Shown here: positions 27,021-35,883 of the stretch, in pieces
Layout: every line of letters starts with the position of its first letter
Numbering within the stretch: the stretch's first letter is position 1
Assembly: GCA_029259935.1 (NCBI GenBank)
Contig: JAJDEH010000038.1
Span: forward strand, 4,336-68,335
Direction: 5' to 3'
DNA length: 64,000 bases
DNA from: Planctomycetota bacterium
Lineage (GTDB): Bacteria; Planctomycetota; Planctomycetia; Pirellulales; Pirellulaceae
Notes under the pieces: generated by a model
The model's input: the letters and a program-made list of their open reading frames with translations, nothing else
Database searches by the model: none
What the model was told of the DNA's origin: nothing
Program-made: the position numbers and the translations under genes

Positions 27021-28040
27021 TCAAGGCCGGATTTCTATCCTACGGCCTTGGTCGGCGCTTGCGTGGGCACCGAGTACCACATTGAGTGCTCGGTAGGCAT
27101 CCTCCAGGTCCGAGCTTTTGCGGACAAGACTGGTGACCGCGCGGTGAAACTGCGTGAGCAACTGTTCGCCCACGGGACGCTCGCTATCCAAGGACTCCAG
27201 ATGCTGGCCCGCTTTGTCGAACCAAATCAATCGAGTGGGCAGATCGACGAAAGCGACACCGTGCTCGCAACTGACCTGCAATGCGGCGGGCGGTCGAAAG
27301 GAAATTGCTTCGGGCCAAGTTTTCGACATGTAATCGCCGCAACTGATTTGCGCTAGTGGCCCAGTGCCTGGGGCAGTGGCCTCCGAGAAGTCGAGGCTCA
27401 TCATGTGATAATCGTCCGCGACCTGCTCGGCGTTCATCGCCTGGTGCTTAATACCCACGACGGATGTTGGCTCGGAGCCCACGATGTAGCGGCACCAATC
27501 GACCAGTTCCATCATGGCCTGCATGTCGGAGGGACATTCAGGCGCGTGAACCGCCCGGTTGGCGTCTTCCGTCAAACGCCGGCGTTCGTGACAAAACAGC
27601 ATTTGCGGTTGCCCCAGTTTGGTCGCCAGCAACTCCTTCAGCCTGAGGGTCGCCGGCGCGTGCCGCCGAGGCAATTCGGCCATGAACGCGACACCGGATG
27701 CTTCCACCCGCTGCTTGATCTCGCGCGCCGAGACGGGATCGATTTCCAAGGAGACCGACGTATAAACCGCCTTGCCGGCTTCACAGGCCGCGATGATGGG
27801 CAGGGGACCCACCCAGTCTTGGGACAAAATGAAGACGGCGTCAATGTCCTCGCGGGAAGCCATTGCGCGAAACCCGTCGACACAGCAGGCATTGAATTCC
27901 CGAGCCGCCAAATCGGCTCGCTGGGCCACCTCCGAACAAATGGCCCGCACCTCGAAACGATCCGAGAGCGCTCGCAAAGCAGGCGCATGCCGCGAGTTCC
28001 AGGCCCCCCCCAGTCCAATAATTCCGATACGAAGTTTCAT
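27021..28040 (-). CDS. Gfo/Idh/MocA-like protein lacking the EKP motif
   Basis: This 339-residue protein has the Rossmann start of the family (RIGIIGLGGAWNSRHAPALRAL) and the expected second domain. Where family members have EKP with the catalytic Lys, it has YTSVSLEIDP, so the Lys is missing. PSDMQAMMELVDWCRYIVG corresponds to the usual D-x-x-x-H region, again without the typical His. It may have lost dehydrogenase activity or use another mechanism. It is a single minus-strand gene with no obvious partner. Confidence 0.78.
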   Translation of the reverse strand: MKLRIGIIGLGGAWNSRHAPALRALSDRFEVRAICSEVAQRADLAAREFNACCVDGFRAMASREDIDAVFILSQDWVGPLPIIAACEAGKAVYTSVSLEIDPVSAREIKQRVEASGVAFMAELPRRHAPATLRLKELLATKLGQPQMLFCHERRRLTEDANRAVHAPECPSDMQAMMELVDWCRYIVGSEPTSVVGIKHQAMNAEQVADDYHMMSLDFSEATAPGTGPLAQISCGDYMSKTWPEAISFRPPAALQVSCEHGVAFVDLPTRLIWFDKAGQHLESLDSERPVGEQLLTQFHRAVTSLVRKSSDLEDAYRALNVVLGAHASADQGRRIEIRP

Positions 28041-28200
28041 TCAAAAACGGTGAAAAAGAGTAGATTCGGCGGATCGGAGAACGGGTGGAAAGGGAAGGAA
28101 TTAGCATCACCCTGACCATTGGAGAATTATATCTCGCCGATTATATCTCTTCGCCGCGATTTCTCATAACCGCGTCCGGAAGGCGACAGGCCCCGCCGGT

Positions 28201-28893
28201 TTACGCCTCCGCTTCCGGATCTCCTCCCCCCTTGCTATCCGGAAAGTAATCGCCGGCGGATACGCCCATCGAGACATAAATGCTCATCAGGCCATCGACG
28301 GACATGTCGGCTGTATGCACGCAATGCACCGGAACGAAGAAAAGTCCCCCGCCAAAGGGGATCGGCGCGGTCGGAACCACGACAATCTGGTAGTCAGCGC
28401 CGTTGATCGTATAGGTCGTGGGCGACACAAGCAGTGCCAAGACGCCCGCTCCGTTTTCCTTGCCAAACACACAAAAGACTGGGACCATTCCTTTCAGTAC
28501 GTCGTCATCTCGCTTGTCCATCATTCCCACGACTTGCTTGGATGCCGTGTACAAACTGCCGAGCAGCGGAATGCGGCTCACGATCGCCTCTAGCGTTCGC
28601 TCGACGAACCGCCGCGCGCCGAGTTCCAAAAACACACCCAGGGCGAGTATGGCCGCCAGTACGACGATCCAACCGACCGCATAGCTCACAATGGCGGGTT
28701 GCTCGCTGACCAGCTTCAGTCCAAGCTCATTCAACTGTTCACCCAAGACCGTGTCAGGACCGACAAAGCCGGAAACAAAGCCCGCCACCCAAATGACGAC
28801 CGCTCCTGTAATCACTAGCGGAAGGATGGCCAAGGCCCCCCCGATGAAGCAGCGAACAATTCGTTGCCAAATGTTGCGAAACGTTTTTCTCAT
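28201..28893 (-). CDS. DUF502 family membrane protein
   Basis: This 230-residue protein has two transmembrane segments near the N-terminus (FIGGALAILPLVITGAVVIWVAGFVSG and YAVGWIVVLAAILALGVFLELGA) and a soluble C-terminal domain, as in DUF502 proteins. RIPLLGSLYTASKQVVGMM is the signature stretch of that family. A related plant family (COV) affects vascular patterning, but the bacterial function is not known to me. I chose ATG 28893 over 28926 because the family starts there. The C-terminus is acidic. Confidence 0.85.
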   Translation of the reverse strand: MRKTFRNIWQRIVRCFIGGALAILPLVITGAVVIWVAGFVSGFVGPDTVLGEQLNELGLKLVSEQPAIVSYAVGWIVVLAAILALGVFLELGARRFVERTLEAIVSRIPLLGSLYTASKQVVGMMDKRDDDVLKGMVPVFCVFGKENGAGVLALLVSPTTYTINGADYQIVVVPTAPIPFGGGLFFVPVHCVHTADMSVDGLMSIYVSMGVSAGDYFPDSKGGGDPEAEA

Positions 28894-29064
28894 GGGACGT
28901 TTTCTTGAGTAGACAAAGTGATCCATGGATCGAATCGAGTACCTTGCTTTCGATTCTACCTGGACCTGCGAGGCCGCGACACGAGGAATTCTTAGTCAGG
29001 CAGTGCCTCGGGCCGATGCGAACTATCGCTCGGACCGGTATCGCCGCCCTGCTGGCCACTTTGA

Positions 29065-29096
29065 ATGCCCATGCCCTCACTCGTGAGCATGCCCGG
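29065..29096. repeat. REP-like palindrome with CTCAC-TC-GTGAG core
   Basis: CTCAC (29076-29080) and GTGAG (29083-29087) form a short stem flanked on both sides by CATGCC/GCATGCCC-type sequence. I associate this pattern with dispersed repeats of planctomycetes. Confidence 0.4.
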
Positions 29097-29151
29097 CTGC
29101 GGCGAGAAAGACTTCACGATCGAAGCCGCCGCCATACAAAAAATGGGGCTG

Positions 29152-29175
29152 GAAGACAGGCTTCAGCCTGTCTTC
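29152..29175. repeat. REP-like hairpin, 10-bp perfect stem
   Basis: GAAGACAGGC (29152-29161) pairs exactly with GCCTGTCTTC (29166-29175) around the loop TTCA. It resembles short dispersed palindromes mobilised by REP-associated transposases; one such transposase starts at 63899. Confidence 0.55.
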
Positions 29176-29252
29176 TCAGCCTGAAAGTTACACTCCAACC
29201 CCACGGTCGGCGCGGTCGCTAAAACAAGGTCAGGCAAGCTGCCTTTACGACC

Positions 29253-29280
29253 CAGCTCGAAACTCCCTTGTTTCGAGCTG
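29253..29280. repeat. 10-bp inverted repeat next to an A-tract
   Basis: CAGCTCGAAA (29253-29262) pairs with TTTCGAGCTG (29271-29280), 8-base loop. It lies 23 bases beyond the stop of the minus-strand cold-shock gene. On that strand the U-run comes before the hairpin rather than after it, so it is not a canonical terminator, though it may define the transcript end. Confidence 0.5.
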
Positions 29281-29302
29281 CAAAAAAAATTGTCGATGAC
29301 GA

Positions 29303-29500
29303 CTATTTGACTGTGACGTTTTCAGCCCGAGGACCCTTCGGGCCTCTGCCTTCTTCGTATTCCACGGCCTGGCCTTCTTGCAGCTCTTCGATTCTTGTTC
29401 CTACAAGAGCCGAGTGATGAAAGAAAATCTCGCTTTGCTCGCCCTCAATGAACCCAAAACCCTTTTCAGTGATCAGTTTTTTGATCTTGCCTTCTGGCAT
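29303..29500 (-). CDS. Cold-shock protein, CspA family
   Basis: This 65-residue OB-fold protein binds single-stranded RNA and melts structure, as cold-shock proteins do. The RNA-binding motifs KGFGFI (RNP1) and EIFFHHSAL (RNP2) are present. The usual length and the ending GPRAENVTV fit the family. GGGAG lies seven bases before the ATG. The first 60 bases upstream are AT-rich, unlike the surroundings, and may form a leader that controls translation, as in other csp genes. The N-terminus (MPEGKIKKLITEKGFGFI) is like that of CspA-type proteins in many phyla. Confidence 0.95.
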   Translation of the reverse strand: MPEGKIKKLITEKGFGFIEGEQSEIFFHHSALVGTRIEELQEGQAVEYEEGRGPKGPRAENVTVK

Positions 29501-30579
29501 CTAACGACTCCCAACAAAAGAAATTAAAAATACTATCCTGCTCGCATGGCTGGGCCCCAATCGAGGCTTCGAATATCCATCTCTCAATCTTCATCGACGC
29601 AATGATCCACTAGGACAGTTTTCGCGGGATGGAAAATAGAGGTGGGAAGCTATGCGACCAAGAAAAACGGCGGAGTGCCTTAGGAGCAAGAGAATCAAGT
29701 CGCAGTCGAGAGCAAGTTGGCTGGGCGAAACGGCGTGAACGAAAACGCCCAGATGTCCGCTGAATCGAAGCTGTTTGAACACAATACGCAACGGGCGCAT
29801 TATCCTCGCATCCTTAACGAGAATTAGTCTACCACCCCCAGTTGTGCCGTCAATGGCAGCTTGATGATGGAATTCCGAGATGGAATTCGATGTCTTGATC
29901 CGGGCTGGCCAGAGCAATCGACTCTCCGCTGGTCGATGGCCCCGGCGTCGCCCTCTTTTCTCACTCGGACGGTGGACGGCTTGAACGGCCATTTCGCGGC
30001 AGGTAGAAGGAACTCGGATTCGGGCTGTTGCCCCGAGGCGGCCCGTGAAAGTTGGTCGATTTGTTTGAATAGATGCTTCCGCCGGAACCAACACTTGGCG
30101 GCGCTGCTGCGGGGGTCATTGGCAAGCGGAAGTCGCCGCATCGGGTGTAATGTCGCTTAAAGGCAACTCGCCGATTCGCGATAGGGGCCGCTACGTTCGG
30201 TGTGCTTTGGACGGGCCGGGAATAGAACTGAGCCGGTCGCTGGTAGTAGCCCCCAAACGGAGGGCTGCATCCACCAACCCCTCAGCTTCCTGAAAGGAGA
30301 TAGGGAAAGATGCACGGCAACAAGATGGCGGCGACAGCAATCGTCCTTCGCATGGATTACATCCTTGTACTAAAGTGATCGTCCTGATCTCGAATACAGG
30401 CCACATGTATGCGCGTTTCATACCATAAGTGGGGGCTGATGTTCTTCCGATCCGCGGCGTTGTCCTGTTGCCAATATTCAGCAAATCACCGTGAGCGAGT
30501 GCGGCAACCGGTCGCGCGCCGCCCATGGTCGCGGTCAAAGTTCATTGTAAATCCACCCGCACGTTGAAAGAATTACAAC
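29501..30579. other. 1.08-kb region with no recognised gene
   Basis: Frames of 100-170 codons exist here on both strands, but their composition is not protein-like, they lack ribosome binding sites and I recognise none. A 22-codon frame at 30310-30378 has AAGGAG upstream and stays a weak candidate. No tRNA or other structured RNA is recognised. It may hold decayed genes or an undetected RNA. Confidence 0.4.
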
Positions 30580-31083
30580 ATGTCCGACTTCATCCACCAG
30601 CGCCATAAGCCGCCGGCGCGGCTCGAGCGGCCGCGCGAACTGGTGGTGGCTTGTCCGCCGCTACGCAGCAACGTGAATCTATCGCGCATTGCGCGAACGG
30701 CAAGTTGTTGCGGGGTGGGCCGCATGATTGTCGGCGGCGGAAACGCGCGGATCGATCCAAAAATCGCGCGGGACGCGGTCGACCAATTGAAAGTGGAAGT
30801 TCGGCGTTCGCTGGCTCCGGCGCTGAAGGTGTTAAAGTCCGATGGCTACCGAATCGTGGGGCTCGAGCAAACGACGAATTCAGCCAGCTTGCATGGCTAC
30901 CAATTTGAAAGGCGCTCGGTGTTGGTGGTCGGACACGAGCGCAAGGGCCTGGATGACGAGATTCTCCAGCAGTTGGACGTTGCCATTGAAATCCCCGTCT
31001 ATGGCCTTCCGCACAGCTACAACGTCGCCACGGCGGCTTCGATGGCCTTGTACGAGTATTGCCGGCAGTTCCCATCCGGCTGA
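30580..31083 (+). CDS. SPOUT (TrmH/SpoU) family RNA 2'-O-methyltransferase
   Basis: This 167-residue protein transfers methyl from S-adenosylmethionine to a ribose 2'-O of tRNA or rRNA. The three SpoU motifs are visible: NVNLSRIARTASCCGV (motif 1), VLVVGHERKGLDDEIL (motif 2) and IPVYGLPHSYNVATAASMALYEY (motif 3), which form the trefoil-knot SAM site. Motif 1 has Leu where Gly is common. The length is that of the minimal catalytic domain, as in TrmL. Target position is not predictable. It starts a plus-strand transcript after the 1-kb gap. Confidence 0.9.
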   Translation: MSDFIHQRHKPPARLERPRELVVACPPLRSNVNLSRIARTASCCGVGRMIVGGGNARIDPKIARDAVDQLKVEVRRSLAPALKVLKSDGYRIVGLEQTTNSASLHGYQFERRSVLVVGHERKGLDDEILQQLDVAIEIPVYGLPHSYNVATAASMALYEYCRQFPSG

Positions 31084-31090
31084 CAAGCCA

Positions 31091-31555
31091 CTATTCGGCC
31101 GGTTCTTTCGACGGGGCCGGCGTTGGCTCTGGCTCACTCCGCGACTTGCCATCGGCGGATCGCAATCTCTGAATCATGGCGTTTAGGTCGTTCGCCAGGG
31201 ACTGCCAGTCATCCATCTTGCGGAAGTGAATTTCTTTCTTGTCGCCAAACGTAACATTTTGGACGAAGGACTGAAGTCGTAAAATCGGCCCGACAAAACG
31301 GTTGCTCACTTTCAGCGAATCCCGCACGAAAAAGGGGACGAGGCAAATCGACACGAGCAGGAACGAGGCGAGCGTAACACGAAGCTGGAATTTCCATGCG
31401 TCTTGGGATTGCAGCGGGTTCATCAACATTTGGATCAGCACGGCCGCCGCGCAGGCCGCCAGGATGAACAGCAGCCAATGCACCAAGAGTTGCCGAATCA
31501 GCCGGACTTGTATGTCGCGGTGAATTAAATTTCGTTTTCGTTGATTGGTCGACAT
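31091..31555 (-). CDS. Two-transmembrane protein with HAMP-like region
   Basis: This 154-residue protein has two transmembrane helices (LLVHWLLFILAACAAAVLIQML and VTLASFLLVSICLVPFFV) followed by a HAMP-like linker (DSLKVSNRFVGPILRLQSFVQNVTFGDKKEIHFRKMDDWQSLANDLNAMIQRL). A disordered Pro/Glu tail closes it. The layout is that of a receptor without its output domain. GGGA lies six bases before the ATG at 31555. No partner kinase or chemotaxis gene is near. It is convergent with the methyltransferase gene. Confidence 0.75.
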   Translation of the reverse strand: MSTNQRKRNLIHRDIQVRLIRQLLVHWLLFILAACAAAVLIQMLMNPLQSQDAWKFQLRVTLASFLLVSICLVPFFVRDSLKVSNRFVGPILRLQSFVQNVTFGDKKEIHFRKMDDWQSLANDLNAMIQRLRSADGKSRSEPEPTPAPSKEPAE

Positions 31556-31800
31556 TTCAATTCCCAATTCACGGTGTGACGATGGGGGCTCATTGCTGGC
31601 ACGTTGGCTGCATTTCAAGACTAGGTCAACTCGTGGGACGGGAATCCAGGAAATGGGGCTATGGCCCAGCGTTTCGTCGGATTTGGGCTGGCAAACCCGC
31701 TACACATGGAATAATCGGCAGAGTGGGGCTTTGTCGAAGTACGTCCCTATTTGATATCTTGTAGCCTCCAAGACTGCTCCGTGCCTGACGAAATGTATTC

Positions 31801-32715
31801 ATGCGATTTCTCAATAAGCTGGAACGCCGACTGGGGCGTTTTGCCATTCCCAACTTGACCGTCCTTCTAGTGGCCTGCCAAGGAGCCACGTGGCTGGTCG
31901 GATTGATGAGCAATCAGGACGCCTTTAGTGGCTTGCTGCTCTTTCCAAACAAAGTCCTGGAGGGTGAAGTTTGGCGACTGGTGACCTTCGTCGGCGTTTC
32001 CCCGGCCACGGGAATTCTGGGATTCTTCTATCTGTATCTGTTCTACATGTTTGGCACGACGCTGGAGAATCAGTGGGGGATTTTCCGCTACAACCTTTAC
32101 CTGCTAGTTGGTTATCTGGCGAACGTGGCCGTGGCATTGCTGGCGGGATTCTTCGACAACCACGAGACAGTCATGGAGAACTACTTCCTTTACGGAACGA
32201 TTCTCATGGCGTTCGCGCATCTCTATCCGGACTTTGAACTGCGGCTGTTTTTTGTGCTGCCCGTGAAGATCAAATGGTTCGCACTGGTGCTGTGGATCGT
32301 GTATGGATTCTCTTTCCTCACCGGACTGGGCACATTCAACACCGGCGGGTGGGTGATGAGTTTGACGGCGTTGGCGTCGGTGTCGAACTACCTGCTCTTT
32401 TTCGGCGACGAGACTGTGCAAAGAATTTACCACCGCCAACGCCGCGCGAATTGGCACGCCAAGACCAGCCGCAATCCCAGACAGCCGCGACATCAATGCA
32501 CTATTTGCGGCATCACCGATATTACCGATCCGGAGATGGACTTTCGTTACTGTACCACCTGCGACGGGAGCCCCGCTTATTGTAGCGAGCACATTCGCAA
32601 CCACGCGCACCTCAAGCCGGGTGAATCGCCGGAGAGAGCAACGACAAAACCGGCAGAGCGTGGATCGGACCCTGACCGCGATCCGAACAAAGCTCAGCCC
32701 AGGCTCTTTGAATGA
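31801..32715 (+). CDS. Rhomboid-fold membrane protein, protease site missing, zinc-binding tail
   Basis: This 304-residue protein has about six transmembrane helices in the order of the rhomboid/derlin superfamily (GEVWRLVTFVGVSPATGILGFFYLYLFYMFGTTLENQWGI). The catalytic GxSG of rhomboid proteases is absent, so it is likely a pseudo-protease that binds membrane proteins. The cytoplasmic tail (residues about 215-304) has CTIC, CTTC and CSEHIRNHAH, arranged like a treble-clef or zinc ribbon. The rest of the tail is charged and disordered. It is followed by a helicase gene 71 bases downstream on the same strand. Confidence 0.75.
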   Translation: MRFLNKLERRLGRFAIPNLTVLLVACQGATWLVGLMSNQDAFSGLLLFPNKVLEGEVWRLVTFVGVSPATGILGFFYLYLFYMFGTTLENQWGIFRYNLYLLVGYLANVAVALLAGFFDNHETVMENYFLYGTILMAFAHLYPDFELRLFFVLPVKIKWFALVLWIVYGFSFLTGLGTFNTGGWVMSLTALASVSNYLLFFGDETVQRIYHRQRRANWHAKTSRNPRQPRHQCTICGITDITDPEMDFRYCTTCDGSPAYCSEHIRNHAHLKPGESPERATTKPAERGSDPDRDPNKAQPRLFE

Positions 32716-32786
32716 CCGCATCTCCCGCTCATCTTTCCAGCAACTCTTACTAGGCATGCAAGATCCCGTCGCCGAGCGAAAATGAG

Positions 32787-35700
32787 TTGACGCAATTGAA
32801 TTTCCCCGTCATTCGATTCAATGGAGAGTTGCGGCCGTCGCAGGCGGAAGTCGTGGACATTGCCCGTCGTCATTTGCGCACGGGTAATCGGCGTTTGCAC
32901 ATCGTCGCGCCGCCGGGGTCTGGAAAAACCGTGCTGGGACTTTATCTATGGGCCGAGCATGTTCGCCAACCGGCTCTGGTCCTCTCGCCCAACTCGGCGA
33001 TCCAAGCCCAATGGGCCGCGCGGACGGACCTGTTTCACATTCAAGACGCCGATGCCAGCGGCGTCGTCAGTACCGATTCGAACAAACCGGGACTGCTCAC
33101 GTCGCTGACCTATCAAGCCGTTACCTTGCCGCGCCGGGGCGGTGAGGATCTCGACACCGAAGCGATCCAGTTATGGCAGGAAAGTCTCATCGAAGACGGA
33201 CAGGCCGAAAACGAAACCGAGGCGTCGATCTGGATCGACGATTTGGCACGCCACAACCCCGATTACCACGACCGCCGTTTGGCCAATTATCGTAAGGTCG
33301 TCCGCGACAGAATCGCCATCGGCGGCGAAGCCTTGCAAACCTTGCACCAGTCGTCGCTCGACACCATACATCGGCTGAACGACCGTGGCGTGGGGCTGAT
33401 CATCTTGGACGAGTGCCATCATCTGCTCGGCCATTGGGGACGCGTGCTGGCCGACGCGCACGATCTGTTTGACGAACCGGTGGTTATTGGGCTGACGGCG
33501 ACGCCACCCGATCGCGCCGGCAAAAATGAAGCCGACGTGAAGCGATACGACACCTTCTTTGGTCCGATCGATTTCGAGGTGCCGGTGCCCGCGGTCGTCA
33601 AGGATGGATTCCTTGCTCCCTATCAAGACCTGGCTTATTTTGTCCGCCCGACTGCCGAAGAGTTACAGTTTGTTGCCGGCGCCGACAATCAAATACATGA
33701 CATCGTCGACAAACTGTGCCAGGACGAGGAAGCTCCCGCCGAGCCGCCAACGCAACCAAAAATGCAACGGCGTCCCGATGATCTTACCTCGGTGGCCGAA
33801 CCGGAGGTGCAAGCAGCCAGTGAAGAGGTGCAGGTTGCTAGCGAAACGACACCGTCCCATGAAGCGTTCGATGACGAGGAACCGTTGCCACCTGATGAAG
33901 AAACGGCTGACGAAGAAACATCTGATGAAGCAACATCTGATGAAGCAATTTCATCACCTGCCGACGGCGATCCACCAACCGAAGAGGTTACCAAGGATGC
34001 GTCTCTGAACTTGCCCCAGTGGCTGCGACATGTGCTGGCCACGCGCCGCTTACCGATCGGCGAGATGAAGGATTGGAAGAGTTTTGAGCGCCGCGATCCG
34101 GTCTTCGCCGACGCCGCGCGCATGTTTCTCTTGTCGCGGCAAATCGACTTGCCGGAAGATGTGCCGCCGCCGGAATCGGATCTTTCGGCCGCCGAAATGC
34201 CGGAGATGGATGTGCTGGTGCCGATTCTCGATCGCTACGTACGGCACTATCTGCGCCGCAGCCCCGCCGCCGCGAACCACGAACTGGCCAAACATGTGAC
34301 CAATCGGCTCCGCACGTTGGGCGTGCAAATCACCGACACCGGATCGCAGGCATGTGCCTCGCCGGTGGGCCGCGTATTAGCCTACTCGCACAGCAAAGCG
34401 CAAGCCTTGGTTCCCATTCTGACGGCCGAACATCAAGCCTTGGGCGATTCCATCCGCGCGGTCGTGGTGTGCGACTATGAAAAAACGTCGGCCATCACCG
34501 CCGAAGTCGAACACCTGCTCGACGCCGAATCGGGCGGAGCGGTGGCGGCGTTTCGGATGTTGCTGAGCGACGAGGCCACGGACGCCCTCGATCCCATTCT
34601 GATTACTGGTTCGACGGTGCTCGTGGACGATGATTTGGCCGAACAATTCGAGACCGCGGCCAGCGCGTGGCTGCATGATAACGGGTTCGACGTCGACCTC
34701 TCCTTTGGCCAGGAAGAGGGGTTTCATACGGCCACCGGCACGGGCAGCGATTGGTGCCCGCGTGTCTACGTCGAGATGATTACCGACCTGTTTCAGCAAG
34801 GGTTGACGAAATGCCTCGTGGGGACGCGCGGGCTGCTCGGAGAAGGCTGGGATGCGAACAAGATCAATGTGCTGGTCGATATGACGACGGTGACGACATC
34901 CATGACCGTGAACCAACTGCGGGGCCGGTCGATCCGGCTGGACACCGAAGAGCCACGAAAGTTGGCCAACAACTGGGATGTGGTTTGTATTGCACCGGAG
35001 TTTAGCAAGGGGCTGGATGACTATCGGCGGTTCATTGCCAAACACAAACACCTGTACGGCGTAACCGACGACGGCGCGATCGAAAAAGGTGTGGGCCATG
35101 TACACGCCGCGCTGACGGAGATTCGCCCCGAAGGACTCGAAGGCTCGACCAGCGTGCTGAACGACGACATGCTGCAACGCGTCACGGCCCGCGCGCGGTT
35201 CCGCGACCTATGGCGGATTGGCGAGCCGTATCACGACGAACCGATTCGAGCGCTCGAAGCGCGGCCCCTGGCGGGAGGCGAGGCCGGCTTTCCCCCGTTT
35301 GGCCGATCCCGCAATCCGTGGACCAGCGGTTCGCTGGCCGAAGCCATTGGCCGCGCCGTCTTGGGCGCGCTTTGCAAGACCGGCGAACTATCGCAGCGCC
35401 ACGCCATTCATGTTGGTGAACGCGCGGGCGGATATGTCCGCGTGTTCCTCAAGGAGGCGTCGGAAGAAGAAAACCGCATCTTCACTTCGGCGCTCCATGA
35501 AGCGCTCGGCCCGCTGCATCGACCGCGTTATATCATCCCGCGTGAGATCGATGTCGTGGACGGAACTTGGCTGTCGAAGATTCTTCCCACGGTTGTAGGC
35601 CGCTATTTTCAACGTCGAACGCGACGCCGCGTCATGCTGCACGCCGTACCTTCGGTGCTGGCCAAGAACAAGGAGCGCGTGACGGTTTACGAACAGTTTT

Positions 35701-35831
35701 GGAATCGATTCGTCAGTCCGGGAGAAGCCGTTTATGCCCATCGCGGCGCGGGCGAGAAGATGCTGGAAAAAGCGCGCCGATCGGGACAAACTCCGTCCAG
35801 CGAGATTCACGAAAAAGACATCTTCATTTGA
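32787..35831 (+). CDS. Superfamily II helicase, 1014 residues, with acidic insert
   Basis: This protein has RecA-like lobes of SF2 DEAD/DEAH helicases such as those in type III restriction systems. Motif I is APPGSGKT (41-48), motif II DECHH (about 208-212), motif III GLTATPP (about 235). The second lobe has GTRGLLGEGWDANKINVLVDM (near 680) and NQLRGRSIRLD, the last with the arginine finger. Between the lobes, residues about 320-430 are acidic and low-complexity, with a DEETS-like repeat. The C-terminal 200 residues are unlike anything I know. No ATG is available: an in-frame TAG at 32751 leaves TTG 32787 (or TTG 32796) as start. No methyltransferase or nuclease gene is adjacent. Confidence 0.85.
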   Translation: MTQLNFPVIRFNGELRPSQAEVVDIARRHLRTGNRRLHIVAPPGSGKTVLGLYLWAEHVRQPALVLSPNSAIQAQWAARTDLFHIQDADASGVVSTDSNKPGLLTSLTYQAVTLPRRGGEDLDTEAIQLWQESLIEDGQAENETEASIWIDDLARHNPDYHDRRLANYRKVVRDRIAIGGEALQTLHQSSLDTIHRLNDRGVGLIILDECHHLLGHWGRVLADAHDLFDEPVVIGLTATPPDRAGKNEADVKRYDTFFGPIDFEVPVPAVVKDGFLAPYQDLAYFVRPTAEELQFVAGADNQIHDIVDKLCQDEEAPAEPPTQPKMQRRPDDLTSVAEPEVQAASEEVQVASETTPSHEAFDDEEPLPPDEETADEETSDEATSDEAISSPADGDPPTEEVTKDASLNLPQWLRHVLATRRLPIGEMKDWKSFERRDPVFADAARMFLLSRQIDLPEDVPPPESDLSAAEMPEMDVLVPILDRYVRHYLRRSPAAANHELAKHVTNRLRTLGVQITDTGSQACASPVGRVLAYSHSKAQALVPILTAEHQALGDSIRAVVVCDYEKTSAITAEVEHLLDAESGGAVAAFRMLLSDEATDALDPILITGSTVLVDDDLAEQFETAASAWLHDNGFDVDLSFGQEEGFHTATGTGSDWCPRVYVEMITDLFQQGLTKCLVGTRGLLGEGWDANKINVLVDMTTVTTSMTVNQLRGRSIRLDTEEPRKLANNWDVVCIAPEFSKGLDDYRRFIAKHKHLYGVTDDGAIEKGVGHVHAALTEIRPEGLEGSTSVLNDDMLQRVTARARFRDLWRIGEPYHDEPIRALEARPLAGGEAGFPPFGRSRNPWTSGSLAEAIGRAVLGALCKTGELSQRHAIHVGERAGGYVRVFLKEASEEENRIFTSALHEALGPLHRPRYIIPREIDVVDGTWLSKILPTVVGRYFQRRTRRRVMLHAVPSVLAKNKERVTVYEQFWNRFVSPGEAVYAHRGAGEKMLEKARRSGQTPSSEIHEKDIFI
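33892..33951 (+). repeat. Four 15-bp tandem repeats inside the helicase gene
   Basis: Four units of 15 bp, each beginning CTGAYGAAG, follow one another from 33892. They encode the acidic DEETA-DEETS-DEATS-DEAIS run in the linker between the helicase lobes. The unit is a multiple of three, so copy-number change would not break the frame. Confidence 0.8.
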
Positions 35832-35880
35832 CCGCCGCAATCCGCGGCACCCAGGGTCGAGCGGCGGTTTGTGCGCATTT
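35831..35880 (+). terminator. Putative terminator of the helicase gene
   Basis: ACCGCCGC (35831-35838) pairs with GCGGCGGT (35861-35868), loop 22 bases, directly after the TGA stop. A modestly T-rich stretch follows (TTGTGCGCATTTT). The loop is long and the U-run broken, so it is only plausible. Confidence 0.4.
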
Positions 35881-35883
35881 TGG

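Larger units (their letters stand above)
28894..29302. other. Non-coding stretch with three hairpins
   Basis: About 410 bases without a gene between DUF502 and the cold-shock gene. It holds three inverted repeats listed separately (29065-29096, 29152-29175, 29253-29280). Such clusters are typical of REP-like elements. Confidence 0.45.

Noticed and set aside
29253..29303. Intrinsic terminator for the cold-shock gene
   Set aside because: The T-run lies before, not after, the hairpin in the direction of transcription, so it is reported only as an inverted repeat.
29591..30094. 167-codon minus-strand frame in the 1-kb gap
   Set aside because: No ribosome binding site, no recognisable fold, and overlapping frames on both strands of similar length; could be a remnant at most.
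30310..30378. 22-codon frame with AAGGAG upstream
   Set aside because: Very short, spacing of about 10 bases, and no other support; kept only as a weak candidate.
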